Assembly: GCF_021729155.1 (NCBI RefSeq)
Contig: NZ_JAJQYA010000001.1
Location: 326,936-390,935 of the forward strand
DNA length: 64,000 nt
From: Membranihabitans marinus
GTDB taxonomy: Bacteria; Bacteroidota; Bacteroidia; Chitinophagales; Saprospiraceae
Reading direction: 5' to 3'
This document shows, in pieces, positions 20,042-28,707 of this stretch (its first letter is position 1; each line of letters begins with the position of its first letter). Under the pieces are notes generated by a model. That model was not told the DNA's origin. It was given only the letters and a program-made list of their open reading frames with translations, and ran no database searches. The position numbers and the translations under genes are program-made.

Positions 20042-20836
20042 ATGGATTTACAAAACAAAAATATTGTAATTATTGGCGGTACTTCTGGGATTGGTTTGGC
20101 GGCAGCGGAGGGATTTGTTGCGTCAGGCGCTGGATTAGTCGTTGTTGGTTTGGATGAAGAAAGTTGTGAAGTTGCTCAGGATATACTTGGCAATCAGGCT
20201 GTAGTTTTGCAAGGCGATGCAGTGGATGAGAAAACAGCGGCTTACGCTATAGAACAATGTAATCAACATTTCGGACAGTTGACTGGATTATACCATGTTG
20301 CGGGATCGAGTGGACGAAAGTACGGTGATGGACCACTGCACGAGATGAGTATTGAGGGGTGGAATAAAACCTTTGAAGTCAATTTGACGAGTTTAATGTT
20401 GTCTAATCGAGCGGCTTTACGAGCGTTTTTGGCCTCAGATACGGTGGGATCCATTTTAAATTTAACTTCTGTCTTGGCTTCTTCTCCAGCTCCACACTAT
20501 TTTACGACCCACGGTTATGCTGCGGCCAAGTCTGCAGTAATTGGTTTGACTAAATCTACAGCTGCTCACTACGCTAAATACGGAATTCGAATCAATGGAT
20601 TGGCGCCGGGATTGGTAGACAGTCCCATGGCACAGCGAGCTGCACAAAACCGAGATATTATGGCTTATATTAAGACAAAACAGCCATTGGATGGAGGGAG
20701 GATCGGTAGCCCAACAGATTTAGTGGGAGCAGCATTGTATTTTATGTCTGACTACTCTCAATTTACAACCGGGCAGATTTTATCCGTAGATGGTGGATGG
20801 AGTACTCAGGAGGGGCAAATTATTAGCAATGAATGA
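20042..20836 (+). CDS. SDR-family oxidoreductase
   Basis: A 264-residue short-chain dehydrogenase with cofactor motif GGTSGIGLAAA, HVAGSSG in place of the usual NNAG, active-site LTSVLAS...YAAAKSA, GLAPGLVDSPMAQR and the late TGQILSVDGGW. The divergent HVAGSSG loop and the helical insert (RKYGDGPLHEM) put it in a subgroup separate from the SDR at 14035. It likely oxidises or reduces a keto or hydroxyl group of the sugar processed by this operon. It sits 22 bases after the cytochrome gene and overlaps the ROK gene by 8 bases, so all are co-transcribed. Confidence 0.88.
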   Translation: MDLQNKNIVIIGGTSGIGLAAAEGFVASGAGLVVVGLDEESCEVAQDILGNQAVVLQGDAVDEKTAAYAIEQCNQHFGQLTGLYHVAGSSGRKYGDGPLHEMSIEGWNKTFEVNLTSLMLSNRAALRAFLASDTVGSILNLTSVLASSPAPHYFTTHGYAAAKSAVIGLTKSTAAHYAKYGIRINGLAPGLVDSPMAQRAAQNRDIMAYIKTKQPLDGGRIGSPTDLVGAALYFMSDYSQFTTGQILSVDGGWSTQEGQIISNE

Positions 20837-21740
20837 AGGAGATAAAATAGCATATACCATAGGCGTGGATTTGGGGGGGACTCGAATCAAGGCCGTTTTA
20901 TTGGATGTAGGGCAAGGTGTGGTGGTCAATCGACTTACATGTGATAGTTTGGGTAGTGAGTTTGAGGGTTGGAAAATTAAAATTAAAGAAATGGTTGTCG
21001 AATTGCAGACTGGACTTGATTCACCCATTATGGGCATAGGTCTGGCTGCACCTGGTATAGCTGCCAGTAATCGACAATCCATAGCTTTGATGCCTGGAAG
21101 GTTGAGTGGATTGGAGGGATTTCAATGGTCATCTTATTTGGATCGATCGGTCACCGTCATTAATGATGGGCAATCAGCCTTACTGGCTGAGGTGTATTAT
21201 GGTCAACTAAAAGGGGTTACCGATGGATTTTTGTTGACCTTGGGCACTGGTGTTGGTGGGGCTCTTTGGCTCAATAACCAGTTGTATGGTGGAAAGCATC
21301 ATTTCGCTGGACACTTAGGTCATTTGTCTATCGATGCCAATAGTGTAGATCGTGGGATAACTTCTATGCCGGGGAGTTTGGAAGCTGCCATTGGCAATGA
21401 GAGTGTGGGTAAACGGAGTTGGCAACACTATCAACACACCAAGGATTTGGTAATGGCTTATGAAAATCAAGAGCCGATAGCGAGTTATGTATGGTTGAAT
21501 AGTGTAAGGCAATTGGCTATCGGGCTCGCTTCATTAATTAATGTTTTCGCTCCTGAAAAAATAGTATTGAGTGGTGGAATTGCCAATGCCGGGGAATCTC
21601 TTTTTCAGCCATTAAATGCATTTATGAATTGTTATGAATGGTGTCCTATGGGTGAAAATGTGCCCATTGTGAAGGCTGAATTTGAGGAGTGGTCGGGTGC
21701 TATAGGTGCAGCAGTTGCCGTAATAGAATGTAAAAATTAA
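20829..21740 (+). CDS. ROK-family sugar kinase-like protein lacking the zinc cysteines
   Basis: ROK proteins phosphorylate glucose, N-acetylglucosamine, N-acetylmannosamine or similar sugars. The phosphate-1 motif VDLGGTRIKAVLLD, the catalytic VINDGQSALLAE, the GTGVGGALW loop and LSGGIANAG are present. The region that in typical ROK proteins holds the zinc-binding Cys cluster (CxCGxxGCLE) reads DRGITSMPGSLEAAIG, keeping spacing and LE but no Cys; the conserved GE before GH is also GH (AGHLGH). Sugar specificity or stability may therefore differ. ATG 20829 was chosen because it begins just before the DxGGT strand and overlaps the SDR stop in a coupling arrangement; an ATG at 20790 would add 13 unrelated residues. 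303 residues is normal. Confidence 0.85.
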   Translation: MNEGDKIAYTIGVDLGGTRIKAVLLDVGQGVVVNRLTCDSLGSEFEGWKIKIKEMVVELQTGLDSPIMGIGLAAPGIAASNRQSIALMPGRLSGLEGFQWSSYLDRSVTVINDGQSALLAEVYYGQLKGVTDGFLLTLGTGVGGALWLNNQLYGGKHHFAGHLGHLSIDANSVDRGITSMPGSLEAAIGNESVGKRSWQHYQHTKDLVMAYENQEPIASYVWLNSVRQLAIGLASLINVFAPEKIVLSGGIANAGESLFQPLNAFMNCYEWCPMGENVPIVKAEFEEWSGAIGAAVAVIECKN

Positions 21741-21747
21741 TAAACAT

Positions 21748-22539
21748 ATGAATTTAACACAGACATATATTGAAAAATCAAGAGCCATTCTCGATGGGGT
21801 TTTGCAACAGCAGCATGAAATTAGGATGGCGGCAGAATGGTTTGCCAAAACCATTCTAGCTGGTAGGATGGTACATGTGTTTGGCAGTGGACACAGCCGG
21901 ATGATGGTGGAAGAAATGTGGCCTCGGTATGGTTCATTTCCCGGATTTAATCCCATCGTTGAGTTGTCATTGAGTTTTCACAACTTGGTTATTGGAGCCA
22001 ATGGCCAGCGACAGGCCATGTTTATAGAAAATGTACCGGGGTTGGCAGCCAGAATACTGCGGAATTTTGATTTGTCCACTGAGGATTCGGCTTTGATTAT
22101 TTCTTCTAGTGGCAGCAATGTCGTACCCATAGAAATGGCTGAAGGATTTCAAAAGGCTGGGATAAAGGTAGTTGCTTTGGTTTCGAAGCGTCATGCCGAT
22201 CTCAGTTCGAGTAAACACGAAAAAGGATTAAAGTTGACCGATTTTGCCGATTTAATTTTAGATACAGGTGCGCCAGCAGGTGATGCCATGATCCAAGTGC
22301 CTCATCTAGATGAACCTGTATCACCGGGGTCATCTTTGGGTGGCATTGCGTTGATCAATTGTATAAAGGCAGAAGTGGCCAATATGTTGACTATGGCTGG
22401 TCAACCACCTACGGTGTTGACCTCTGGGATTCATGTAGGAGTTGAAAAAGCGACGTCCTTGTTCGAGAAAGCCTATGACGAACACGCCCATCGAATGGCT
22501 AAGCTATATGCAAATGTTGGGCAAGACAAAAAGATTTAA
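21748..22539 (+). CDS. SIS-domain sugar isomerase/phosphosugar-binding protein (UPF0309-like)
   Basis: A 263-residue single-SIS protein. Features are an N-terminal helix, HVFGSGHSRMMVEEMWPR (ligand loop), SALIISSSGSNVVPIEMAEG (second phosphate-binding loop) and VALVSKRHAD. This matches the UPF0309 group related to MurQ and GlmS isomerase domains, which bind ketose or aldose phosphates, often amino sugars. It starts 7 bases after the ROK kinase. A kinase followed by an SIS isomerase suggests phosphorylation then isomerisation, deamination or binding of an amino-sugar phosphate. That assignment is inference; SIS proteins may also be regulators. No HTH domain is present here. Confidence 0.87.
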   Translation: MNLTQTYIEKSRAILDGVLQQQHEIRMAAEWFAKTILAGRMVHVFGSGHSRMMVEEMWPRYGSFPGFNPIVELSLSFHNLVIGANGQRQAMFIENVPGLAARILRNFDLSTEDSALIISSSGSNVVPIEMAEGFQKAGIKVVALVSKRHADLSSSKHEKGLKLTDFADLILDTGAPAGDAMIQVPHLDEPVSPGSSLGGIALINCIKAEVANMLTMAGQPPTVLTSGIHVGVEKATSLFEKAYDEHAHRMAKLYANVGQDKKI

Positions 22540-22558
22540 ATAGTGAAAAATAGAGAAT

Positions 22559-23935
22559 ATGTCTTCCATAATTAAATTTTCAAAAGTGCCCTTTTACGGG
22601 GTAAAAGATGTATTGGTGATTGGCGGTGGATCTGCGGGTTGCACTGCAGCATTGGCGGCAGCTGGACAGGCAGAGGGAAAATATAAGGTGGCTTTAGTAG
22701 AGCGGTACGGTTTTTTAGGTGGTTCGTCCACTCAAATGTTGGATACTTTTTACGGTTTTTTTACTCCGGGTAACCATCCCCAAAAAATAGTGGGCGGTTG
22801 GCCAGATAAAGTGGTGAATGCCCTGGATGGTTATCAAGGTATTTTCTTGCGCCCCAATACCTATGGGGCGGGTACTGGGGTAAATTACAATCCCGAACGA
22901 TTGAAGTTTGTATGGGATGAATTGATTGTCGGCCACGATATCGATGTGATTTTACATGCTACTTTAATCGGTGTGGAACCCCATGACGAAGGTTATGCCT
23001 GTGTGTTCTGGCATAAAGGTGGGTTTTTTAAGATCAATGCATTGCGGGTGATTGACGCTTCAGGCGATGGGGACTTTTCGCATTTGGCTGGATTGCCTTA
23101 TGAAGAGGCCGGTAAAAAAGAGGCTGCTCAGACGATGACTACAACTTTTCGGATGAGTAATGTGGATTTGGATCAATTTGAAAAGGCGGGCGGCAAGTCA
23201 ATGTTAAAACAAAAAATGAGTGATGCAGTAGACAAAGGACAATACGATTTGCCTCGAAAAGAGGGGTCAGCCCACGAAATGAATGCCAAAAATTGTATAT
23301 CTACAGTGGCTGTTAAGGTGGCGGGATATTCGGGATTAGATGCCATGCAATTGACTGAAGCTGAGATGGAAGGACGGCGGCAGGCTTTTGTTTATGAAAA
23401 GTTTTTTAGAAATGAAGTGGCCGGTTATGCCGATGCCAATATTATAGGGATGTCTCATCAAATTGGAGTGCGAGAAACGAGAAGAATTTATGGCAATCAC
23501 CGATTGACAAAGATGGAGTGTTTGGAGGCTAAAATTCCCGAATCCAGTATTTTCTTATGTGGTGCACCTATAGAAGATCATCGGCAGGGCAGTCAAGGGG
23601 AAATGGAAACACATTGGGAGTACATCCCCAATGCCGGAGTTTACGGTGTGCCCTATGGGACCATTGTGCCGCAGGAAAGTCAGGTGAGTTGGTGTGTCGG
23701 ACGTTGTTTTTCGGCCAGTCACGATGCTCATGCTTCTTGTAGGTCCATGGCGCAGACTATGTCTATGGGACAGGCGGCTGGTGTCGCTGCCGTATTGTCT
23801 CTGTCACATGAAGAGTCGGCAAGTAATTTGTCTGTGAGTCGCTTGAGAAATATTTTGTCAGATATTGGTGCAGTTTTAGAACTACCTGATGGTGATGCTG
23901 ATATTTCCCGCCATGGTTGGAAAAATAATTTTTAA
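22559..23935 (+). CDS. FAD-dependent oxidoreductase (FAD_oxidored-type)
   Basis: A 458-residue flavoprotein with an N-terminal dinucleotide fold VLVIGGGSAGCTAALAAAG and a following ERYGFLGGSSTQM, characteristic of the FAD_oxidored family often found in sugar-degradation clusters of Bacteroidota and Planctomycetota. Further motifs are VIDASGDGDFSHLAG, VRETRRIYGNHRLT and the late SCRSMAQTMSMGQAAGVAA that closes the FAD site. There is no signal peptide, so it is cytoplasmic. It probably oxidises a sugar or cyclic intermediate made by the operon. It starts 19 bases after the SIS gene. Confidence 0.87.
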   Translation: MSSIIKFSKVPFYGVKDVLVIGGGSAGCTAALAAAGQAEGKYKVALVERYGFLGGSSTQMLDTFYGFFTPGNHPQKIVGGWPDKVVNALDGYQGIFLRPNTYGAGTGVNYNPERLKFVWDELIVGHDIDVILHATLIGVEPHDEGYACVFWHKGGFFKINALRVIDASGDGDFSHLAGLPYEEAGKKEAAQTMTTTFRMSNVDLDQFEKAGGKSMLKQKMSDAVDKGQYDLPRKEGSAHEMNAKNCISTVAVKVAGYSGLDAMQLTEAEMEGRRQAFVYEKFFRNEVAGYADANIIGMSHQIGVRETRRIYGNHRLTKMECLEAKIPESSIFLCGAPIEDHRQGSQGEMETHWEYIPNAGVYGVPYGTIVPQESQVSWCVGRCFSASHDAHASCRSMAQTMSMGQAAGVAAVLSLSHEESASNLSVSRLRNILSDIGAVLELPDGDADISRHGWKNNF

Positions 23936-24001
23936 TGAATTCATTTGGTATTAGAAACTCTTTTTTTTGCTGGTGAATTGATTTATATAAAATACCATAA
24001 T

Positions 24002-24958
24002 ATGGATACTTTTGTTCGCACAGTATTGGGGGATATCAAAGTGGAAGATATGGGAGTGACCTATTCCCATGAGCACATTGTGATAGACGATAGTTATCCT
24101 ACCCAGAGTCAGCCCAATTTTTTGTTGAATGATATACAGCGAATTGTTACAGAATTAAAAACCGTTTATCGTTTGGGCGGTAGAACCATGGTCGATACCA
24201 TGCCGGCCAATTGCGGGCGCAATGTGCTGGCCTTGGCCGAAGTTTCTCGTCGAAGCGGCATACAAATTATAGCTCCAACTGGGATTCATTTAGAAATGTA
24301 TTATCCAACTAATCACTGGCGTTATCTTTATTCTGTGGAGGAATTGGTGGAGATGTTTATTGCCGATATTGAAATCGGTATCGATCGACTGGATTACGGT
24401 GGTCCCATAGTAAAACGAAGTCCACATAAGGCAGGTTTATTGAAATTGGCCACCGGTGATGGTGAAATTACTTCTCATCAAAAGAAGATATTTGAGGCTG
24501 TGGCTTTGGCTCATCATCGAACGGGATGCCCTATTCTCACCCATAGTAATGCGGGATTGCAAGCTATGTCTCAAGTTAAGGAATTCGATAAATGGGGGGT
24601 GGATTTATCCAAGGTGGTGATTAGTCATGTCGATCGTCGTAAGGATATAGAGTACCACCGAGAATTGTTGAAATCAGGGGTGAATGTAGAATACGACAGT
24701 TGTTTTCGATGGAAGGAGGGCGAGGATAATTGGACCATGATATTGTTGGAAGCGCTGTTACCAGAATTCCCTTATCAGATAACTCTCGGTATGGATGCTG
24801 CTCGTCATAGCTATTGGCATAGTTATGGGGGGAGTCCGGGATTAGGTTATTTGCTGACTGATTTAGTGGCTTTGTTAAAAGAAAGAGATCTATTGTGGCA
24901 TTGGCGACATATGATGGTGGACAATCCAGCATCGATATTTTCTTTTAAGAAAGGTTAG
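24002..24958 (+). CDS. Phosphotriesterase-family hydrolase (probable lactonase)
   Basis: An amidohydrolase-superfamily protein of the Php/phosphotriesterase group; most native members are lactonases rather than organophosphatases. The binuclear metal site is readable: GVTYSHEHIVID (HxH), a Lys in HKAGLLKLATG as candidate carboxylated bridge, His in LTHSNAG, His in SHVDRRK, and Asp in LGMDAAR. ATG 24002 gives a family-like start (MDTFVRTVLGDI); an ATG at 23945 would add 19 unrelated residues. At 318 residues it is the usual size. As last gene of the seven-gene operon behind two oxidoreductases, opening a lactone made by sugar oxidation is the natural role (inference). Confidence 0.87.
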   Translation: MDTFVRTVLGDIKVEDMGVTYSHEHIVIDDSYPTQSQPNFLLNDIQRIVTELKTVYRLGGRTMVDTMPANCGRNVLALAEVSRRSGIQIIAPTGIHLEMYYPTNHWRYLYSVEELVEMFIADIEIGIDRLDYGGPIVKRSPHKAGLLKLATGDGEITSHQKKIFEAVALAHHRTGCPILTHSNAGLQAMSQVKEFDKWGVDLSKVVISHVDRRKDIEYHRELLKSGVNVEYDSCFRWKEGEDNWTMILLEALLPEFPYQITLGMDAARHSYWHSYGGSPGLGYLLTDLVALLKERDLLWHWRHMMVDNPASIFSFKKG

Positions 24959-25060
24959 TTTTTTATGTACAAATCCATGATCGATAGGTGTCAATATTAC
25001 CTATTGTCATCAATTCGTATAATATAAAAAATCAAAGGATGATGTCTGAGAGATATCGCA

Positions 25061-25696
25061 TTATAACAGCTGAGATTTTAGCTGGACTAAATGTTCGAAG
25101 AGTCCATTAAAATCATTATTCTCGATTAATGCTTTGTTAAACAGACTGCTGCCCATGCCTAAACCATATGCCCCAGCCTTGAGATATGCACTTGCATTGC
25201 CGTGATTGACACCGCCAGTTGGAATCAATTTAATGTCGTTCAAAGGTGCTAGAACGTCTTTGATGTATCCCACACCGAGTTGTGAAGCGGGAAATACTTT
25301 TACGGCATCCGCTCCCATTGACCAAGCGCGATATATTTCCGTTGGTGTATATGCGCCCGGGAATATTGGAATAGATTGGGATACACAATGCTTAATTACA
25401 CGGTCGTCGAGAATTGGTGTGACAATAAATTTAGATCCTGCATCTAGGGCGTGGTTTAGATCCTCCATATTGCAAACCGTCCCCGCTCCTATATTCATAT
25501 TGGGGAAAGTCGTTCGGAGAGCAGTTATGATGTCCACTACATTGTCTGTATTCATAGTTACCTCTAGGGTGTTGAAGCCCGCTTTGAAGTATGATTCTGC
25601 TATTTTTAAAGTCTTTACTTGGCTTATTCCTCTCAGTATACCTACGATGGGTAGTTTTTCAAAGTTCTCTTTGTTAAATGTGCTATGGTTAGACAT
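25061..25696 (-). CDS. KDPG/KDPGal aldolase (Eda/DgoA family)
   Basis: A class I aldolase of 211 residues that splits 2-keto-3-deoxy-6-phospho-sugar acids into pyruvate and glyceraldehyde-3-phosphate. Seen in order: PIVGILRGIS, the catalytic Glu region FNTLEVTMNTD, IGAGTVCNMEDL, FIVTPILDD, and the Schiff-base Lys in ADAVKVFPASQLG, followed by PTGGV. It follows the sugar acid kinase gene with an 8-base overlap (25689-25696), so the pair is translationally coupled. A partner kinase of DgoK type favours the galactonate-derived substrate, but the aldolase family is promiscuous. Its 3' end converges with the plus-strand operon. Confidence 0.92.
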   Translation of the reverse strand: MSNHSTFNKENFEKLPIVGILRGISQVKTLKIAESYFKAGFNTLEVTMNTDNVVDIITALRTTFPNMNIGAGTVCNMEDLNHALDAGSKFIVTPILDDRVIKHCVSQSIPIFPGAYTPTEIYRAWSMGADAVKVFPASQLGVGYIKDVLAPLNDIKLIPTGGVNHGNASAYLKAGAYGLGMGSSLFNKALIENNDFNGLFEHLVQLKSQLL

Positions 25697-26642
25697 GGTG
25701 TTTTAATATGTTTAATTGACCCAATATAATAGCCTGCTGCAATTTTTCCCCATAAAAAAAAGTTGTTTTTGGCAATAGATTCATAAATGTTATGGCATTT
25801 TTATACATGGTCAATAGGGGCTCGTCGGATGCGATATTGATATTTAATGGGTATTTGGATAAATAGCTTAGCTCGTCTCCGATAAGCAGACCACTTAATT
25901 GGTGAAAGTTGGCTTTTTTATCAATATTTCCAAATATTTCATTTGCTCTTATGGAAAATATATTGGCAGATAATCCCCCTTCCATACCTAGGGCTACTCC
26001 CTTGAGAAAGGATTTTTTATATTTTTCTGACCATGGAGAATATTCAACATTGTTACTTAGAATACTCTGGTTGGCCAATAAATCAAAGAGTTCTCCAGTC
26101 ATATAACTTTTAAATGATTCAAATTGATTTTCACTAGAAAATATGTGTTTGCTATGACTGCCAGGAAGGATGGTAACACCATTCTTTTGATCTGTTGTCA
26201 TATATTGACAGAGTCCAAGTGCTTGGACTTCTTCTCCTCGCATAATGGAATCTGTTGAACGGACACCAGAAATGAGGAGTAAATTCATTCCATTTTCTAG
26301 TTCTATTTTTTTGGTTATGATCGAAGGACTGTTGTAATTTATCGGCATTTCGGCGTAGGGAAGTTCCATCATGCCAATACTTGAAGTAACCATGCCAGAG
26401 GCCACGATATAGTCAGAACTTTCTGTACTGAATCCATTGGACTTTAATGTGTTTTGGAGGAAGGATTTAAAGTAATCAAATTGACTTAAACTGGACAGCT
26501 GTTTATATTGATTAAATATTTTTTTAATACCATCATTGGTTTTCACTTCCTTTATAACCCTCATAGAATGGGTATCTACAAGTCGCAGTCGAAGATTTGA
26601 TGTGCCCCAGTCGCAACTTATAAATTTTGAAATATTTTTCAT
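25689..26642 (-). CDS. dgoK: 2-dehydro-3-deoxygalactonokinase (DgoK family)
   Basis: This enzyme phosphorylates 2-keto-3-deoxygalactonate at O6, feeding the aldolase encoded next. The 317-residue protein starts with FISCDWGTSNLRLRLVD, the DgoK-type phosphate motif. It also has VASGMVTSSIGMMELPYAEMP, a region on acid recognition LISGVRS...MRGEEVQALG, and GVTILPGSHSKHI, all characteristic of the family. There is no signal peptide. The upstream 590-base space is shared with the divergent sulfatase gene and should hold the promoter. No galactonate or fuconate dehydratase is seen in the window, so the source of its substrate must be elsewhere or be made by other routes. Confidence 0.9.
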   Translation of the reverse strand: MKNISKFISCDWGTSNLRLRLVDTHSMRVIKEVKTNDGIKKIFNQYKQLSSLSQFDYFKSFLQNTLKSNGFSTESSDYIVASGMVTSSIGMMELPYAEMPINYNSPSIITKKIELENGMNLLLISGVRSTDSIMRGEEVQALGLCQYMTTDQKNGVTILPGSHSKHIFSSENQFESFKSYMTGELFDLLANQSILSNNVEYSPWSEKYKKSFLKGVALGMEGGLSANIFSIRANEIFGNIDKKANFHQLSGLLIGDELSYLSKYPLNINIASDEPLLTMYKNAITFMNLLPKTTFFYGEKLQQAIILGQLNILKHHV

Positions 26643-27235
26643 TTTTTCTATTTGGGTTAGCCCTTCTTGATTTTACAATAGAATAGTTCTTTGGTGTAAA
26701 TGTAGAATAATATATGAAAAATTTTCTAATTGTCTCTTTTGTTGTGTGTAATTATGGTTTTTGTGCATAATTTGAAACAAAAGTTAGGTGTTGAATACTT
26801 TTTGTCTCATTCTTTTATTTGTCTCATATTCTAGTGGAAGGTTTTACCTTCTTGTTTGCTTCCTTATTTTAATTGATATAAAATTGTCTAAGCTGTGGAT
26901 TACGTGTTTTACGTCCTTGTATTTCAAAATATTTCAAAGGAAGGTTGCAGTAAGTCGTTGTTGGCGATAGTATTCACCATGGAAGAATTCATTAACTAAG
27001 AATTATTAATGGAAACCTTATTTTAATAACCAAAGTGATAACCTGGGATCAAATTCAAAGCCAAAAGTCAAAATTGTAATATTCCCTCACTATTTGTGTA
27101 ATAATATTAAATGATGGTAAATACCCTTTAGTGTTATTGGTTTATTTTATGTTTTTACCTCATATGGTTGTTTTGTTGGGAGAGTTTATTGATGAATAGT
27201 TTTATATTAGTGAAACAATATAAAATCTATAAAAT
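26643..27235. other. Divergent intergenic region, dgoK / sulfatase
   Basis: About 590 AT-rich bases with no convincing gene. A direct repeat TTTGTCTCAT occurs at 26801-26810 and 26818-26827 (17-base spacing), which could be a regulator-binding site; a related TTGTCTC lies near 26732. No clear Bacteroidota promoter pair (TTTG and TAnnTTTG) was found. Confidence 0.3.
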
Positions 27236-28627
27236 ATGGCTCATCAATTTGTGTATATTATTCTTAGTTGTATTTTCTTGTTTTCATGTAGTAGTCAAGA
27301 AGTTGAAACGGTGGACAATGAAAAACCCAATGTTGTACTTATTTTCTTAGACGATGGGGCTTTTGAAGATTTTAGTCCCTTTGGGCAACCGAGATATCCT
27401 ACTCCTAATGTAGAAGAACTGGCATCAGAAGGGCGTAGTTTTTATAGTTTTTATGTGCCACAGGCCGTTTGTTCTGCTTCGAGGGCAGCGTTGTTGACGG
27501 GATGTTATCCCGGTCGTACCAAGGTTTTTGGTGCTCATGGCCCACGTCAAAAAGGTTTGGATCCCAGTTTTGCTACCATAGGTGAAGTTTTGAAAAAAAA
27601 TGGCTATGCTACTGGTGTGTTCGGAAAATGGCATGTTGGTGATCAACCAGAAACCAGACCGATGGCTCGCGGTTTTGACGAGTCTTCTGGATTAATGTAT
27701 TCCAATGATATGTGGGCTAATCATCCTGAAAGTGGAGACTACTGGGCTAAGTGGCCATTGCAATTTTGGAAAAATGGTGAAATTACCATTGATTCCGTAG
27801 ACAAGGAAGATCAAAAGATGCTTTCCACATGGTATACTGAACACGCCGTTGATTTTATTAAACGACATAAAGATCAGCCTTTCTTTGTCTATTTACCTCA
27901 TTCAATGCCTCATGTGCCGATTTTCTGTAGTGACAAGTTTGAAGGGAAATCCGGCGTTGGTCTATATGGTGATGTCATGATGGAACTCGATTGGTCGGTA
28001 GGTCAAATCAATCAAACCCTAAAGGATGAAGGCTTGGAGGATAATACCGTCTTGATTTTTATTGGATCAGACAATGGTCCATGGTTGAGCTATAGTGATC
28101 ATGCTGGATTGACATCATTTAGAGAAGGCAAGGGAACTACTTTCGATGGAGGTGTGCGAAATCCTGCCATAGTGAAATATCCTGGAAGGATGGAAGCCAA
28201 CTCCGTTTCTTATAATACTTTTGCCTCTATTGATATTTTGCCAACCCTCTGCGGAATTACAGGAGCTGATTTACCGCAGAATGAAATCGATGGTAAAGAT
28301 ATATGGAACTGGATTAGCGGTGATGGAAGTGGTGAAAACCCACATAATTACTATCCTTTTTCCAACAGTAAACAATTTCAAGGCGTGATAACTGGGGATG
28401 GCAAGTGGAAGTTGCATCTAGAGCATCCTTATCGAACCATCGATTATGGAGGCAAAGATGGAATTCCTGGAAAGTATAAGTTTGAAACTATCGATACCTC
28501 TCTTTTTGATATGGTCCACGACCCCTATGAGCGGTCCAACGTCATTGCACAATATCCAGAAATGGCTCAACAGTTGATTGAGTGGGCGGAAGCTCACGAA
28601 CAGCGGTTTTATGCTCAGGAGGAATAG
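27236..28627 (+). CDS. Sulfatase (type I, formylglycine-dependent), lipoprotein
   Basis: It hydrolyses sulfate esters, here most likely on a sulfated glycan. The N-terminus has a hydrophobic stretch and a lipobox LFSC (Cys near 18). The metal motif VVLIFLDDGAFEDF is at about 33-46. The formylglycine signature CSASR starts at Cys79 (C-x-A-x-R), so maturation by a formylglycine-generating enzyme is needed; none is in the window. Later motifs are FGKWHVG, LPHSMPHVP and IGSDNGPW. 463 residues is typical. The last 143 codons are nearly duplicated at 30619-31068. It is divergent from the dgoK/aldolase pair, suggesting one regulon for a sulfated galactose-type polymer (inference). Confidence 0.93.
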   Translation: MAHQFVYIILSCIFLFSCSSQEVETVDNEKPNVVLIFLDDGAFEDFSPFGQPRYPTPNVEELASEGRSFYSFYVPQAVCSASRAALLTGCYPGRTKVFGAHGPRQKGLDPSFATIGEVLKKNGYATGVFGKWHVGDQPETRPMARGFDESSGLMYSNDMWANHPESGDYWAKWPLQFWKNGEITIDSVDKEDQKMLSTWYTEHAVDFIKRHKDQPFFVYLPHSMPHVPIFCSDKFEGKSGVGLYGDVMMELDWSVGQINQTLKDEGLEDNTVLIFIGSDNGPWLSYSDHAGLTSFREGKGTTFDGGVRNPAIVKYPGRMEANSVSYNTFASIDILPTLCGITGADLPQNEIDGKDIWNWISGDGSGENPHNYYPFSNSKQFQGVITGDGKWKLHLEHPYRTIDYGGKDGIPGKYKFETIDTSLFDMVHDPYERSNVIAQYPEMAQQLIEWAEAHEQRFYAQEE

Positions 28628-28707
28628 GTTATCATATTAATACTATATCTCCCAAATAATTATTGTCTTATATTTTAGATCGTTAATCTGATTTCAACTG
28701 GTTATAA

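Noticed and set aside
24989..25014. ATAGGT/ACCTAT hairpin after the lactonase-like gene as a terminator
   Set aside because: The stem is short and no T-run follows on either strand.
25206..25706. Plus-strand ORF of 166 codons opposite the aldolase
   Set aside because: It lies entirely antisense to a well-supported aldolase with visible catalytic motifs.
26788..26970. 60-codon hydrophobic ORF between dgoK and the sulfatase
   Set aside because: Low-complexity translation of AT-rich DNA with no supporting context.
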